From Solirubrobacterales bacterium (GTDB taxonomy: Bacteria; Actinomycetota; Thermoleophilia; Solirubrobacterales; 70-9), in NCBI GenBank assembly GCA_030835185.1, contig JAUQWL010000051.1:1-27936 (forward strand): a stretch of DNA of 27,936 bases, given 5' to 3'. The translations under genes were made by a program, and so were the position numbers. This document shows positions 8,115-16,267 of this stretch, in pieces; position 1 is the first letter of the stretch, and each line of letters opens with the position of its first letter. The notes below the pieces were generated by a model. That model searched no databases. It was not told where the DNA came from and saw only the letters and a list, made by a program, of their open reading frames with translations.

Positions 8115-10339
8115 TGGGAGTCGTCGACTACATCCTCGGCTGCCTGGCAATCCTCGTCGGAACCGCCTCCCTGGTCACGATCGCCCGGTCGCTGGCCGAA
8201 CGGTTGCTTGCGGGTTGGCGCGGTGCTCCCTTCTGGCTTGCCGTCGTGCTGCTCGCTGTTGCCGTGGCGACTCTCACAGCACTGTTGCCCGGCACTCTCG
8301 GCCTGCTCGACGGCCGGCTTTATCTGGCCCTGCTCTTGATCGCTGCGGTGTCGATCCGGCGCATACAGAGCCGGACCCCGAAGAGCCTGATCGCTGGGGA
8401 GAGCGAGGGCCCGGCGGCGGAAAGGGCCGCCCCGCCGGGAGGGGACGGCAGCGCCGGGCCCGCTGTCGCCATCGGTTCGCCTCCAGCCGGTGGGCGCGAC
8501 GGCCGGGGTCTGGCCGTCCGCTCGTCGTCCCTGCTGCTGGATGCCGTCGGCCTGGCGATCGCGTCGGTGGTCGTGGGGCTGTTCGCGGTCGAGGTCTGGG
8601 ACAAGCTCGGTACCGGTATGACCGGCTTCGACTCGACCTGGTACCACGGGCCTTTTGCCGCCGGCTTCGCGGCTTCCGGTGACACCTTCTCCCTGCACTT
8701 CCTCGCCCCACAGTTCCTCAGCTGGTTCTACCCCCAGAACTCGGAGCTGATCCACTCGCTCGCCATCCTCGGCTTTGGCAATGACCTGCTCTCACCGCTG
8801 GTCAACCTCGGTTGGCTCGCCGGCTGCCTGATCGCCGCCTGGGCCATCGGCAGGCCGTACGGCGGCTCGGCCCTTTCGCTGGCCGGGGTCGCCCTGATCC
8901 TCGGTTCGGCGGCCATGGCCGATCAGGCCGGCGAGGCGCGAAACGACATCGTCGGCGTCTTCTTCCTGCTGGCGGGACTGGCGATCCTGGTCAACGCCGC
9001 GTCCGGCGGCCGGCGGCTCGCCCGCGGGTCGCTCTTCGTCCTGGCCCTGGCAGCCGGGCTTGCCATCGGCACCAAGATCAACTTCATTCCCGCGGCAATC
9101 GTGCTTGCTGCCGGCGGGATCTGGCTCACGGCCGACGGCCGGCGGGCGAGGGCTTCCCTGATCGCAGCCGGCGGGCTGGCCGCAGGAGGCGCCTACTGGT
9201 ACCTGCGCAACCTCGTCCAGAGCGGGAACCCGCTGCCCTGGATCGACTCGCTCGGTCCGCTTTCGCTGCCTTCTCCCGATCAGGAGCTCGGCGGCCGTGA
9301 TGCGGCCTCGGTCCTCGGTTACCTGGACGATCCCGGTGTGATCAAGGACTGGTTCTTCCCGGGTCTGGCCGACGGCTTCGGGGATGGCTGGGTCCTGCTG
9401 ACGGGCCTGGCCCTGCTCGCCGTCGTGCTCTGCCTCCGGCGTGCCTCCGGTCCCGCCCGTCGGGTCGCTTCGCTCGTCGCCCTAGCTCTCCTGCTCGCCT
9501 GGATCGCCGCACCGACCTCTGCCTCTGGGCCTGCCGGCGAACCGGCCGGTTTCGTCTCCGGACTGCGCTACCTCGCCCCGGCGCTGGCCGTCGGGATGGC
9601 CCTGCTCGGGGCCGCGCTCGGACGCCTCAGCGACTCGGTCCGCTGGACGGCGATGGCGGCACTCGTCCTGCTCACCCCGTTCGTCGTTCTCGGCAACCGC
9701 TCCTGGACTCTGACCGATCTGGCCGGGGCGGGTCTGATAGCCGGAGCGCTCTTCCTCGGGTCGGCCCTGATCGCCGGGCGGCGGCGCCGTGTGCCCGGAT
9801 CGGGCGAAGGCGGTCGCCGACCCGGCCCTTTCGGGGTCCCGGCCCCCCGCGAAGGTCGTTCGAACCGGAAGCGCGTCGCCGTGGCGGGGGCAGCGTTGGC
9901 GATGATCCTGTCAGCGGGCTATGCGGTTCAGGATCGTTACTTCGAGAACCGGTATGCCAGTCCCGAGTTCACTACGGCGGGGCTGTCGGAGGCTTTCGTC
10001 TGGGCGAGGGGGATAGAAGGCGAGTCGATCGGCACCAACGCGACCCGCCAGTACCCGCTCTTCGGCACCGAGCTGGAAAACGATGTCCAGTACCTCGGCG
10101 TGCCCGGCCCCGACGGCGGCTTCGTCAAGACCGACTCCTGCGAGCAGTTCCGTTACGCGATCTTCCGTGGCGATTACCGCTACCTCGTCCTGACGCTCGA
10201 CCGGGAGAACCCGGACCGACCCTTCCCGAGAGAAATCCAGTGGATCGAAGGCGACCCGGACGCGGTCGAGGTCCTGAAGACCCCGCCGACCGCAATCTAC
10301 GAACTCAAAGGACCGCTGGACCCCGCCACCTGCCCCTGA
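8114..10339 (+). CDS. Large multi-pass membrane protein, probable GT-C-type glycosyltransferase
   Basis: A 741-residue protein read from the GTG at 8114, which shares one base with the murJ stop; the longer open frame beginning at 7955 lies inside murJ. It has two or three N-terminal hydrophobic segments, a Pro/Gly-rich polar loop (about residues 95-130), a dense block of hydrophobic helices (about 135-600) and a C-terminal soluble region (about 605-741) with TNATRQYPLFG. An acidic residue in GFDSTWYHG, just after the first helix of the main block, together with the later GEARND, resembles the extracytoplasmic loop aspartates of GT-C enzymes of the dolichyl-phosphate-mannose transferase type. 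Those enzymes use polyprenyl-phosphate sugars on the outer face of the membrane. Coupling with a MurJ-type flippase fits cell-envelope glycan assembly. The substrate cannot be deduced. Confidence 0.65.
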   Translation: MGVVDYILGCLAILVGTASLVTIARSLAERLLAGWRGAPFWLAVVLLAVAVATLTALLPGTLGLLDGRLYLALLLIAAVSIRRIQSRTPKSLIAGESEGPAAERAAPPGGDGSAGPAVAIGSPPAGGRDGRGLAVRSSSLLLDAVGLAIASVVVGLFAVEVWDKLGTGMTGFDSTWYHGPFAAGFAASGDTFSLHFLAPQFLSWFYPQNSELIHSLAILGFGNDLLSPLVNLGWLAGCLIAAWAIGRPYGGSALSLAGVALILGSAAMADQAGEARNDIVGVFFLLAGLAILVNAASGGRRLARGSLFVLALAAGLAIGTKINFIPAAIVLAAGGIWLTADGRRARASLIAAGGLAAGGAYWYLRNLVQSGNPLPWIDSLGPLSLPSPDQELGGRDAASVLGYLDDPGVIKDWFFPGLADGFGDGWVLLTGLALLAVVLCLRRASGPARRVASLVALALLLAWIAAPTSASGPAGEPAGFVSGLRYLAPALAVGMALLGAALGRLSDSVRWTAMAALVLLTPFVVLGNRSWTLTDLAGAGLIAGALFLGSALIAGRRRRVPGSGEGGRRPGPFGVPAPREGRSNRKRVAVAGAALAMILSAGYAVQDRYFENRYASPEFTTAGLSEAFVWARGIEGESIGTNATRQYPLFGTELENDVQYLGVPGPDGGFVKTDSCEQFRYAIFRGDYRYLVLTLDRENPDRPFPREIQWIEGDPDAVEVLKTPPTAIYELKGPLDPATCP

Positions 10340-10388
10340 GGCGCGGCATGTCCCCGGTGGGCCGCTCCCTTCATACTGCTCAGTTCGC

Positions 10389-12182
10389 ATGGAACTGATT
10401 CGCAACTTCTCGATCATCGCCCACATCGACCACGGCAAGTCGACCCTGGCCGACCGCATCCTCGAGATAACCGGGGCGGTGGACCCGAAGAAGATGCGCT
10501 CCCAGATGCTCGATTCGATGGACCTGGAGCGTGAGCGCGGAATCACGATCAAGGCCCAGGCGGTCCGGGTCGAGTTCAGCTCTGAAGACGGCCAGACGTA
10601 TCACCTCCACCTGATTGACACCCCCGGGCACGTCGACTTCTCTTACGAGGTCTCCCGGAGCCTCGCCGCCTGCGAGGGCGCACTGCTGGTGGTCGATGCC
10701 GCCCAGGGAGTCGAGGCCCAGACCGTGGCCAACACCTATCTCGCGATCGAGAACGGCCTCGAGTTGATCCCGGTCCTCAACAAGGTCGACCTGCCGGGTG
10801 CCGAACCCGAGCGCGTCGCGGCCGAGGTCAGCGACCTGATCGGGGTCAATCCGGCCGACATCCTGCGTATCTCTGCCAAGACCGGGGAGGGGGTGCCCGA
10901 GGTGCTCGAGGCGATCGTCCAGCGGGTGCCGCCGCCGAGCGGCGATGCGACCGCACCGGCCCGGGCGTTGATCTTCGATTCCGAGTTCGACCCCTACCGG
11001 GGCGTGATCGCCTATGTGAGGATGATGGACGGCAAGTTCCGCAAGAACGGTCACATTCTCGCGATGCAGAACGGCACCGAGGCCGAACTGGACGACATCG
11101 GCTTCTTCCGGCCGATCATGACCCCGGTAAGGGAGATCGATGTCGGCGAGGTCGGATACGTGATCACCGGCATCAAGGACGTCGCCAAGCTGCGGGTCGG
11201 CGACACGCTGACCGACCGCGACCACCCGGCCGCCGAACCGCTGGAGGGCTACCGCGACGTCAAACCGATGGTCTTCTGCGGCCTGTTCCCGATCGACACC
11301 GAACGCTACGAAGACCTGCGCGATGCACTCGACAAGATGGGACTGAATGACGCCGCGCTGAGCTGGGGGCCCGAAACCTCCGACGCTCTCGGATTCGGCT
11401 TCCGTTGCGGCTTCCTCGGCCTGCTCCACATGGAGATCGTGCGCGAGCGGCTGGAGCGCGAATACGGCCTCGAACTGCTGGCGACCAGCCCGACGGTGCG
11501 CTACGACGTTCATCTGACCAATGGCGACTCGGTCGAGGTACGCAGCCCGACCGAGATGCCCGACCCGGGCGTGATCGAGTCGATCGAGGAGCCCTATATA
11601 GCCGCCACGATCATCGCGCCGTCCGAGTTCGTCGGCCCGGTGATGGAGCTCTGCCAGACCCGCCGAGGCACCCACAAGGGAATGGATTACCTCAGCCCCA
11701 GCCGGGTCCAGATCCGGTACGAGCTGCCGCTGGCAGAGATCGTGCTCGACTTCTTCGACGTGCTCAAGTCTTCGACCCGCGGCTACGCCTCGCTCGACTA
11801 CGAACCGATCGGCAACAAGCCGTCCGACCTGGTCAAGGTCGACGTATTGCTGGCCGGCGACAAGGTCGACGCGCTCTCGGTCATTGCCCACAGGGACTTC
11901 GCTTACGAGCACGGCAAGGATCTGGTCGCCCGCCTGCGCAAGACGATCCCCCGCCAGCAGTTCGACATCCCGGTCCAGGCTGCGGTCGGTGCCCGGATCC
12001 TCGCCCGTGAAACGGTCAAGGCGGTGCGCAAGGACGTCACCGCCAAGCTCTACGGCGGCGACGTCACCCGCAAGCGCAAGCTCCTCGAGAAGCAGAAGAA
12101 GGGCAAGAAGCGCATGAAGAACGTCGGCAGCGTCGAAGTCCCCCAGGAAGCTTTCCTCGCCATCCTCGAACTCGACGACTGA
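10389..12182 (+). CDS. lepA: Elongation factor 4 (LepA), ribosome-associated GTPase
   Basis: A translational GTPase related to EF-G that acts on the ribosome in elongation or initiation under stress. The 597-residue length is standard. Motifs seen: G1 AHIDHGKS (residues 11-18), the switch I region ERERGITIKAQ, G3 DTPGHVDF, G4 NKVD, then EF-G-like domains II, III and V (GYRDVKPMVFCGLFP, GFRCGFLGLLHMEIV) and the LepA-specific C-terminal domain (AGDKVDALSVIAHRDFAYEHGKDLVARLR, ending KKRMKNVGSVEVPQEAFLAIL). It starts at the ATG at 10389, 49 bases after the previous stop. It is the last housekeeping gene before the accessory cluster; hemW or heat-shock genes often follow lepA, but not here. Confidence 0.97.
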   Translation: MELIRNFSIIAHIDHGKSTLADRILEITGAVDPKKMRSQMLDSMDLERERGITIKAQAVRVEFSSEDGQTYHLHLIDTPGHVDFSYEVSRSLAACEGALLVVDAAQGVEAQTVANTYLAIENGLELIPVLNKVDLPGAEPERVAAEVSDLIGVNPADILRISAKTGEGVPEVLEAIVQRVPPPSGDATAPARALIFDSEFDPYRGVIAYVRMMDGKFRKNGHILAMQNGTEAELDDIGFFRPIMTPVREIDVGEVGYVITGIKDVAKLRVGDTLTDRDHPAAEPLEGYRDVKPMVFCGLFPIDTERYEDLRDALDKMGLNDAALSWGPETSDALGFGFRCGFLGLLHMEIVRERLEREYGLELLATSPTVRYDVHLTNGDSVEVRSPTEMPDPGVIESIEEPYIAATIIAPSEFVGPVMELCQTRRGTHKGMDYLSPSRVQIRYELPLAEIVLDFFDVLKSSTRGYASLDYEPIGNKPSDLVKVDVLLAGDKVDALSVIAHRDFAYEHGKDLVARLRKTIPRQQFDIPVQAAVGARILARETVKAVRKDVTAKLYGGDVTRKRKLLEKQKKGKKRMKNVGSVEVPQEAFLAILELDD

Positions 12183-12191
12183 TCGGCCCGA

Positions 12192-12213
12192 AGCGGGTTT
12201 GAATGGACCCGCT
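12192..12213. terminator. Hairpin between convergent lepA and amidotransferase gene
   Basis: AGCGGGT (12192-12198) and ACCCGCT (12207-12213) form a perfect 7-bp stem with an 8-base loop, starting 10 bases after the lepA stop. It could end transcription from both sides. There is no T-tract, which is usual in high-GC genomes. Confidence 0.45.
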
Positions 12214-12255
12214 ACCTGACCCGAATGCTCGATCCGGCCCTGTCCGGCACCGACA

Positions 12256-12993
12256 TCAGGTACGCCGGGCAGACGCCTCGCGCACCACCGCGTCGAAGAG
12301 GTCCTGGCCGCCGGGGCGATCAAGCATCAATTCAGGATGCCACTGGACCGACACCATCCAGTGCTCCGGCACCGTCGACTCGATGGCCTCGATGACACCG
12401 TCAGGCGATTCTGCGACAGCCCGGAGGTGATCGCCCGGGGCTTCGAGGGCCTGGTGGTGAATCGTGTTCACGTCCAGGCTCCTGCTCGCGATGATCCCGG
12501 CGAGCCTGCTCCCCGGGGCGATTGCCACGCCATGGGTCGCGGTTCTGTGCTGAAGGTTGGCGTCGTGACCGTCAATGTGGGCGATCAGGGGCCCATTCTG
12601 GGCGAAGTTGATCAATTGCGCTCCCCTGCAGATCCCGAATACCGGCAGAAGGCGTTTCTTCGCCTCATCCCAGAGCGCCAGTTCGTGTTCGTCGCGCTTC
12701 GGATCGATCCACCTCTTCTGGGGCTGAAGGGCAAGCTGTCGGGCATCGAGCTCCAGCGCGAGGTCCTGCCCGCCGGCCAGTACCAGGGCGTCGAACGGAG
12801 CGATCTGAACCCGGGCCTCTTTCGCGCCGACCACCGGGAGCATCACCGGAACCCCGCCCGCGGAGAGCACACCCTGGACGAGCCCGGCTGCCACCGTGTC
12901 CCCCAGGTCGATGCCGTAGCCCGTATCCAGCGAGCGTGGGACTGCCGAAATTGCGACTACCGGCGGGGAATCTGGGGTTCGCTTGACAACCAC
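12256..12993 (-). CDS. Class I glutamine amidotransferase-like hydrolase (peptidase C26, PuuD-like)
   Basis: A 245-residue cytoplasmic hydrolase of the gamma-glutamyl-GABA hydrolase/peptidase C26 family. These enzymes cleave gamma-glutamyl amide bonds, for example the last step of glutamylated putrescine breakdown. Visible motifs are the oxyanion strand ALVLAGGQD (69-77), the nucleophile elbow FGICRGAQ with Cys122, and the His-Glu pair in SVQWHPE (His219, Glu221), so the catalytic triad is complete. The usual GGTLYQ-type segment after the elbow is replaced by NFAQNGPLIAHI. It starts with GTG at 12993, almost leaderless relative to a candidate promoter at 13002-13030. It diverges from the importer operon and shares its control region. 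Together with the two glutamine-synthetase-like genes it suggests a gamma-glutamylation route; aniline and isopropylamine degradation are precedents for such pairs. Confidence 0.85.
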   Translation of the reverse strand: MVVKRTPDSPPVVAISAVPRSLDTGYGIDLGDTVAAGLVQGVLSAGGVPVMLPVVGAKEARVQIAPFDALVLAGGQDLALELDARQLALQPQKRWIDPKRDEHELALWDEAKKRLLPVFGICRGAQLINFAQNGPLIAHIDGHDANLQHRTATHGVAIAPGSRLAGIIASRSLDVNTIHHQALEAPGDHLRAVAESPDGVIEAIESTVPEHWMVSVQWHPELMLDRPGGQDLFDAVVREASARRT

Positions 12994-13011
12994 TGGTATG
13001 TACTGTATTCA
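12983..13011 (+). promoter_or_regulatory. Strong sigma-70-type promoter for the importer operon
   Basis: A perfect -35 hexamer TTGACA (12983-12988) is followed, after exactly 17 bases, by the -10-like hexamer TATTCA (13006-13011). The local sequence is clearly AT-richer than its surroundings. Transcription would start near 13018 and leave a leader of about 110 bases before the permease start at 13128. The -35 lies inside the 5' end of the divergent amidotransferase gene. Confidence 0.7.
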
Positions 13012-13030
13012 TTCCATACACAAAAGTCGA
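13002..13030 (-). promoter_or_regulatory. Possible divergent promoter for the amidotransferase gene
   Basis: Read on the minus strand, TCGACT (complement of 13025-13030) and TACAGT (complement of 13002-13007) are separated by 17 bases, each differing from consensus at two positions. The start point would be about 2 bases from the GTG at 12993, giving an almost leaderless transcript. It overlaps the rightward promoter. Confidence 0.35.
13004..13020. promoter_or_regulatory. Palindromic operator candidate TGTAT-N7-ATACA
   Basis: A perfect 5-bp inverted repeat (TGTAT 13004-13008, ATACA 13016-13020) covers the -10 element of the rightward promoter and the -10 candidate of the leftward one. This is where a repressor would block both. 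The first part, CTGTATTCA, is repeated at 17937-17945. The GntR/FCD protein encoded at 17184-17894 is the obvious candidate ligand-responsive regulator; its binding here is inferred. Confidence 0.55.
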
Positions 13031-13053
13031 GTCCAACGTATGAGGAGCGATTG

Positions 13054-13131
13054 GTGAGTCTGAGGGGTGGAGGGGTCGTGGTTTCGCTGGATCCCGGGAA
13101 CGGTCGGAGCGGCATGCAGGGTTGCCCGTGA
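13054..13131 (+). CDS. Candidate 25-codon leader peptide upstream of the permease
   Basis: A GTG at 13054 is preceded by GAGGAG (13042-13047), the best Shine-Dalgarno sequence in this leader, with a 6-base spacer. The frame runs 25 codons and stops at TGA 13129-13131, which overlaps the GTG start of the permease (GTGA). The product would start SLRGGGVVVSLD after the initiator and has no recognised domain. The permease itself has only a weak AGGG before its start, so translation of this ORF could be needed to reach it. An alternative is that it is a frame-shifted remnant of the permease N-terminus. Confidence 0.45.
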   Translation: MSLRGGGVVVSLDPGNGRSGMQGCP

Positions 13132-13931
13132 GGCGCCGAGCTTTTTCGAGCCAGGCAGCGAGCTATCGGCTGCTCGCCGTCTACGGTGCCTTCCTTTTCG
13201 CCTTCCTCTATCTGCCGCTGGTGGTCATCGCGGTCTTCTCCTTCGTAGACAACGATGTGTCGGCGCTCCCTCTGGGCAGTTTCACCTTCGAGCGCTATAC
13301 CGAGGTGGTCCAGAACCCGGCCGTCATACAAGCTCTGCAGAACTCGATCGTGGTGGCTGTAGGGGCCGTGATCATCGCGACCAGCTTCGGAGTCCCAGGC
13401 GCTCTGCTGGTAGATCGTTACAGCTTTCCCGGCAAACACATTTTTCAGAAGTTCGTTCTGTTGCCGTTGATCCTGCCGGGCGTGATCACCGGTGTGGCCT
13501 TCCAGACTTTTTTTCAGATGACCGGCATTCATCGCTCGCTGCTCACTGTGACCCTGGCCCATGGCACGGCATTGGTCTCGACCGTTCTCACCACCGTGTA
13601 CGCACGCTTGCTCCGGCTCGATCGGTCGCCCGAACAGGCATCTCTCGATCTGGGCGTGTCGCCGACGAAGACGTTCTTTCTGGTTACGCTCCCGGCAATT
13701 CGTACATCGATCATCGCCGGCGCACTGCTCGCATTCACACTTTCCTTCGACGAGATACCCGTCACCACCTTCACGATCGGGGCGGAGAGCACTTTGCCGA
13801 TGTACATCTGGTCGGCGCTCAGGAGCGGCAACCAACTGCCTGAGCTCAATGCTCTGGCGACTTTGATCGCGGCGGCGGGCGCTGTGCTCGTAGTGATCGC
13901 GGCTCTGCTTACCCGAGAGGAGTCGGATTGA
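13128..13931 (+). CDS. ABC importer permease, PotC-like (spermidine/putrescine type)
   Basis: Inner-membrane permease of a type I ABC importer of the polyamine/PotC branch. It has about 267 residues and about six hydrophobic segments, starting with LLAVYGAFLFAFLYLPLVVI. FTFERYTEVVQNPAVIQALQNS is the typical periplasmic entry before the transport domain. The cytoplasmic EAA loop is EQASLDLGVSPTKTFFLVTLP, which docks with the ATPase. The GTG at 13128 is preferred over the TTG at 13122 because AGGG lies 6 bases upstream and the codon overlaps the stop of the small upstream ORF. It is the first large gene of the rightward operon. Unusually the PotC-like gene precedes the binding protein and ATPase, and the PotB-like gene comes last. 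Confidence 0.88.
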   Translation: MRRRAFSSQAASYRLLAVYGAFLFAFLYLPLVVIAVFSFVDNDVSALPLGSFTFERYTEVVQNPAVIQALQNSIVVAVGAVIIATSFGVPGALLVDRYSFPGKHIFQKFVLLPLILPGVITGVAFQTFFQMTGIHRSLLTVTLAHGTALVSTVLTTVYARLLRLDRSPEQASLDLGVSPTKTFFLVTLPAIRTSIIAGALLAFTLSFDEIPVTTFTIGAESTLPMYIWSALRSGNQLPELNALATLIAAAGAVLVVIAALLTREESD

Positions 13932-14015
13932 CGGATCGCCAGAACGATCGCGAACCGAACCGGCTCAGCTGTGTGGGAGAAGGATGACCAGTTCAACCAG
14001 AGAGGAAGAGGAAGA

Positions 14016-15155
14016 ATGATTGACAGGAACAGCATCAAGAGGCCGCGTACCAGAAGACAGGTTCTGGGCACTGCGGCCGGCGGGGCTTTTGGCATCTACG
14101 CCGCCGGTGTACTCGCGGCGTGTGGTGGCGGGAGTTCCAGCAGTACGAGCTCAGGAACCACCGGCGGATCGGGGGGCGAGATGGCGAGTTCATTGAACGC
14201 CCTCTGCTGGGAGGGCTATACGGACAAGTCATTCGTTGCCGGGTTCACGAAGGAGACCGGAGTCAAGATCAACTCGACATTCATCGGCTCCAATGATGAG
14301 TTGATCGCCAAACTTCGGGGATCGCCCGGCCAGTACGACCTGATCAGTCCGTCGTCTGACACGACCAACCTCCTCATAGACGAGGATCAGGTCCAGCCGA
14401 TCAACCTCGACAATGTCCCCAATGCGGAGACCACCTTCGAGTTCTTCCGCACGGCACCGAACGTCAACGTGGACGGCGAGCTGTACGGGATTCCGATGTG
14501 CTGGGGATTCATCCCGCTCATTTTCGACGAGACGAAGGTCGACAGCCCGCCCGATTCGTGGGAGGACCTGTGGGATCCGGCGTACCGCGGGCAGGTTTCG
14601 GTCTGGCAGGACATCGCTCTGATCTGGACGACCGGTTTGATGCTCGGCTACGAGGATGTCTACAACCTGGATGACGACCAGCTGACGACGATCAAGGAGA
14701 AATTGATCGATCAGAAGCCGAACATCAAGAAGTACTGGACCAGCGCCGGTGAGCTGACCAACCTTTTCGCCAACGATGAGGTATCCCTGGGTATGTCCTT
14801 CGGCGGGTTGACTGTGACGCAGCTCCGTTCACAGGGCAGGAAAGTGGCTGAGGTGGTCCCGAAAGAGGGCGCGACCTCCTGGTTCGACAACTGGATGATC
14901 CCGTCGTCGTCCGAGAAGCTGGCGACGGCTGAGGCGTTTCTCGACCATATCCAGCGGCCGAACGTGCAGAAGCAGATCGCGGCCGTCACCGGCTATGGGA
15001 TCACCAATGAGAACGCGGTCGATCTCGTTCCGAAGGACTACGCCGAGGCGTATCGACTCGACGACCCCGGCTTCATCGCGGAACTCGACTACTGGAAGCC
15101 GACTCCGCGACGCCAGCAGTACCTCGACGTACTGAATGCGGTTATTGCAGCATGA
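14016..15155 (+). CDS. Extracellular substrate-binding lipoprotein, PotD/PotF-like
   Basis: Binding protein that delivers substrate to the importer. It starts at the ATG at 14016, after the strong purine-rich SD 14001-14014; the open frame continues upstream to 13971 but without support. The 379-residue product has a twin-arginine-like signal (RTRRQVLG, residues 11-18) followed by a hydrophobic segment and the lipobox LAAC (Cys36), so it is probably exported folded and lipid-anchored. A Ser/Gly linker (38-55) follows, then a bilobed SBP fold with LCWEGYTDKSFVAGFTKETG, YDLISPSSD and IPMCWGFIPLIFD, as in polyamine-binding proteins. Ligand choice cannot be fixed from sequence. Its TGA overlaps the ATG of the ATPase gene. 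Confidence 0.9.
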   Translation: MIDRNSIKRPRTRRQVLGTAAGGAFGIYAAGVLAACGGGSSSSTSSGTTGGSGGEMASSLNALCWEGYTDKSFVAGFTKETGVKINSTFIGSNDELIAKLRGSPGQYDLISPSSDTTNLLIDEDQVQPINLDNVPNAETTFEFFRTAPNVNVDGELYGIPMCWGFIPLIFDETKVDSPPDSWEDLWDPAYRGQVSVWQDIALIWTTGLMLGYEDVYNLDDDQLTTIKEKLIDQKPNIKKYWTSAGELTNLFANDEVSLGMSFGGLTVTQLRSQGRKVAEVVPKEGATSWFDNWMIPSSSEKLATAEAFLDHIQRPNVQKQIAAVTGYGITNENAVDLVPKDYAEAYRLDDPGFIAELDYWKPTPRRQQYLDVLNAVIAA

Positions 15156-16267
15156 CCGATGCGGTTGCCGAAAAGAGCCAGGACCGTCCGGTAGAAACCG
15201 GTTCCGACTCCGCGGTTTCCGTATCGCTCCGCAACGCGGTCAAGCGTTACGGGGACGTCACCGCCGTCGACCACCTCGACCTCGAAGCCAAGCAGGGTCA
15301 GTTTCTGACCCTGCTTGGTCCCTCGGGGTGTGGCAAGACCACCACCCTCAGGCTGATAGGTGGCTTCGAAGAACTTGACGAAGGTCGGGTACGGGTGGCG
15401 GGTCAGGATGTGACCAGGATCCCGCCCTACCGGAGGCCGGTCACCACGGTCTTCCAGCAGTACGCACTCTTCCCGCATCTGTCGGTCCGCAAGAACATTG
15501 AATACGGACTCAAGCACGGTGGCTTGAATCGCAAGGAGATCGACTCGAGGGTAACCGAGATGATGGGGTTGATGGAGATACCGGAAATGGGTGATCGCCG
15601 TCCGCGTCAGCTTTCCGGCGGTCAGCAGCAGAGGGTTGCGCTCGCGCGTGCCCTGGTGATGAAGCCACCGGTGCTGTTGCTGGACGAACCGTTGGGATCG
15701 CTCGACTACAAGCTCCGTAAGGGAATGCAGTTCGAGCTGAAGAGGATTCACCGTGAGGTCGGTGCCACTTTTGTATACGTGACTCACGACCAGGAAGAGG
15801 CGATGACCATGTCGGACCGGATCATCGTGATGCGGGACGGCCAGATCGAACAGGACGGCCGTCCGAAGGAGATCTTCGACGCTCCAAAGACCTCTTTCGT
15901 CGCTGATTTCATCGGAGATACCAATCTGGTCGACGGCACGGTTACGGACAGCCGGGATGGCTTTGTCACGGTCGACCTCGGTGCACTGGGTCGGGTACGT
16001 GGAACGTCAGAAGCCGGTTTGGCATCTGGCGAGAGGGCAAGGGTCAGCATTCGACCGACGGACGTCCGGGTCATCGCAACCAAGGGTCAGGGGGCCGTCG
16101 TCACGGACGCTGTGCTCGCCGGCACTCATATTGCGATGAAGATCAAAGCAGGTGAGAACGAGGTCACCGCCCACGTTCCCAGGGGCAGCAGTCCGTCTCC
16201 GGGCGAGACGGTACTGCTTGAAGTCGAGTCTGAGCGCGTTCGGGTCTTTGAGGCAGAATCTGAATGA
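15152..16267 (+). CDS. ABC importer ATP-binding protein, PotA-like
   Basis: Cytoplasmic ATPase that drives the importer. The 371-residue protein has Walker A GPSGCGKT (56-63), Q-loop VFQQYALFPHLSV (100-112), signature LSGGQQQR (154-161), Walker B VLLLDEP (174-180) and switch histidine THDQEEAMTMSDRI (His212). It ends in a TOBE-type regulatory domain (about 240-365). This length and C-terminal domain match the PotA/FbpC/UgpC group. ATGA overlaps at both ends couple it to the binding protein and the second permease. All catalytic residues are present. Confidence 0.95.
   Translation: MTDAVAEKSQDRPVETGSDSAVSVSLRNAVKRYGDVTAVDHLDLEAKQGQFLTLLGPSGCGKTTTLRLIGGFEELDEGRVRVAGQDVTRIPPYRRPVTTVFQQYALFPHLSVRKNIEYGLKHGGLNRKEIDSRVTEMMGLMEIPEMGDRRPRQLSGGQQQRVALARALVMKPPVLLLDEPLGSLDYKLRKGMQFELKRIHREVGATFVYVTHDQEEAMTMSDRIIVMRDGQIEQDGRPKEIFDAPKTSFVADFIGDTNLVDGTVTDSRDGFVTVDLGALGRVRGTSEAGLASGERARVSIRPTDVRVIATKGQGAVVTDAVLAGTHIAMKIKAGENEVTAHVPRGSSPSPGETVLLEVESERVRVFEAESE

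Noticed and set aside
6210..8150. 646-codon minus-strand frame opposite murJ
   Set aside because: A Gln/Arg/Asp/Gly-rich product typical of an antisense shadow of a hydrophobic GC-rich gene.
10380..12323. 647-codon open frame on the minus strand opposite lepA
   Set aside because: It mirrors lepA codon for codon in a high-GC gene, has Asp/Val/Leu-rich low-complexity content and no family motif. lepA is certain.
12337..13053. Upstream part of a plus-strand frame that continues into the 25-codon leader ORF
   Set aside because: It lies opposite the well-supported amidotransferase gene. Only the final part after the SD at 13042 has independent support.
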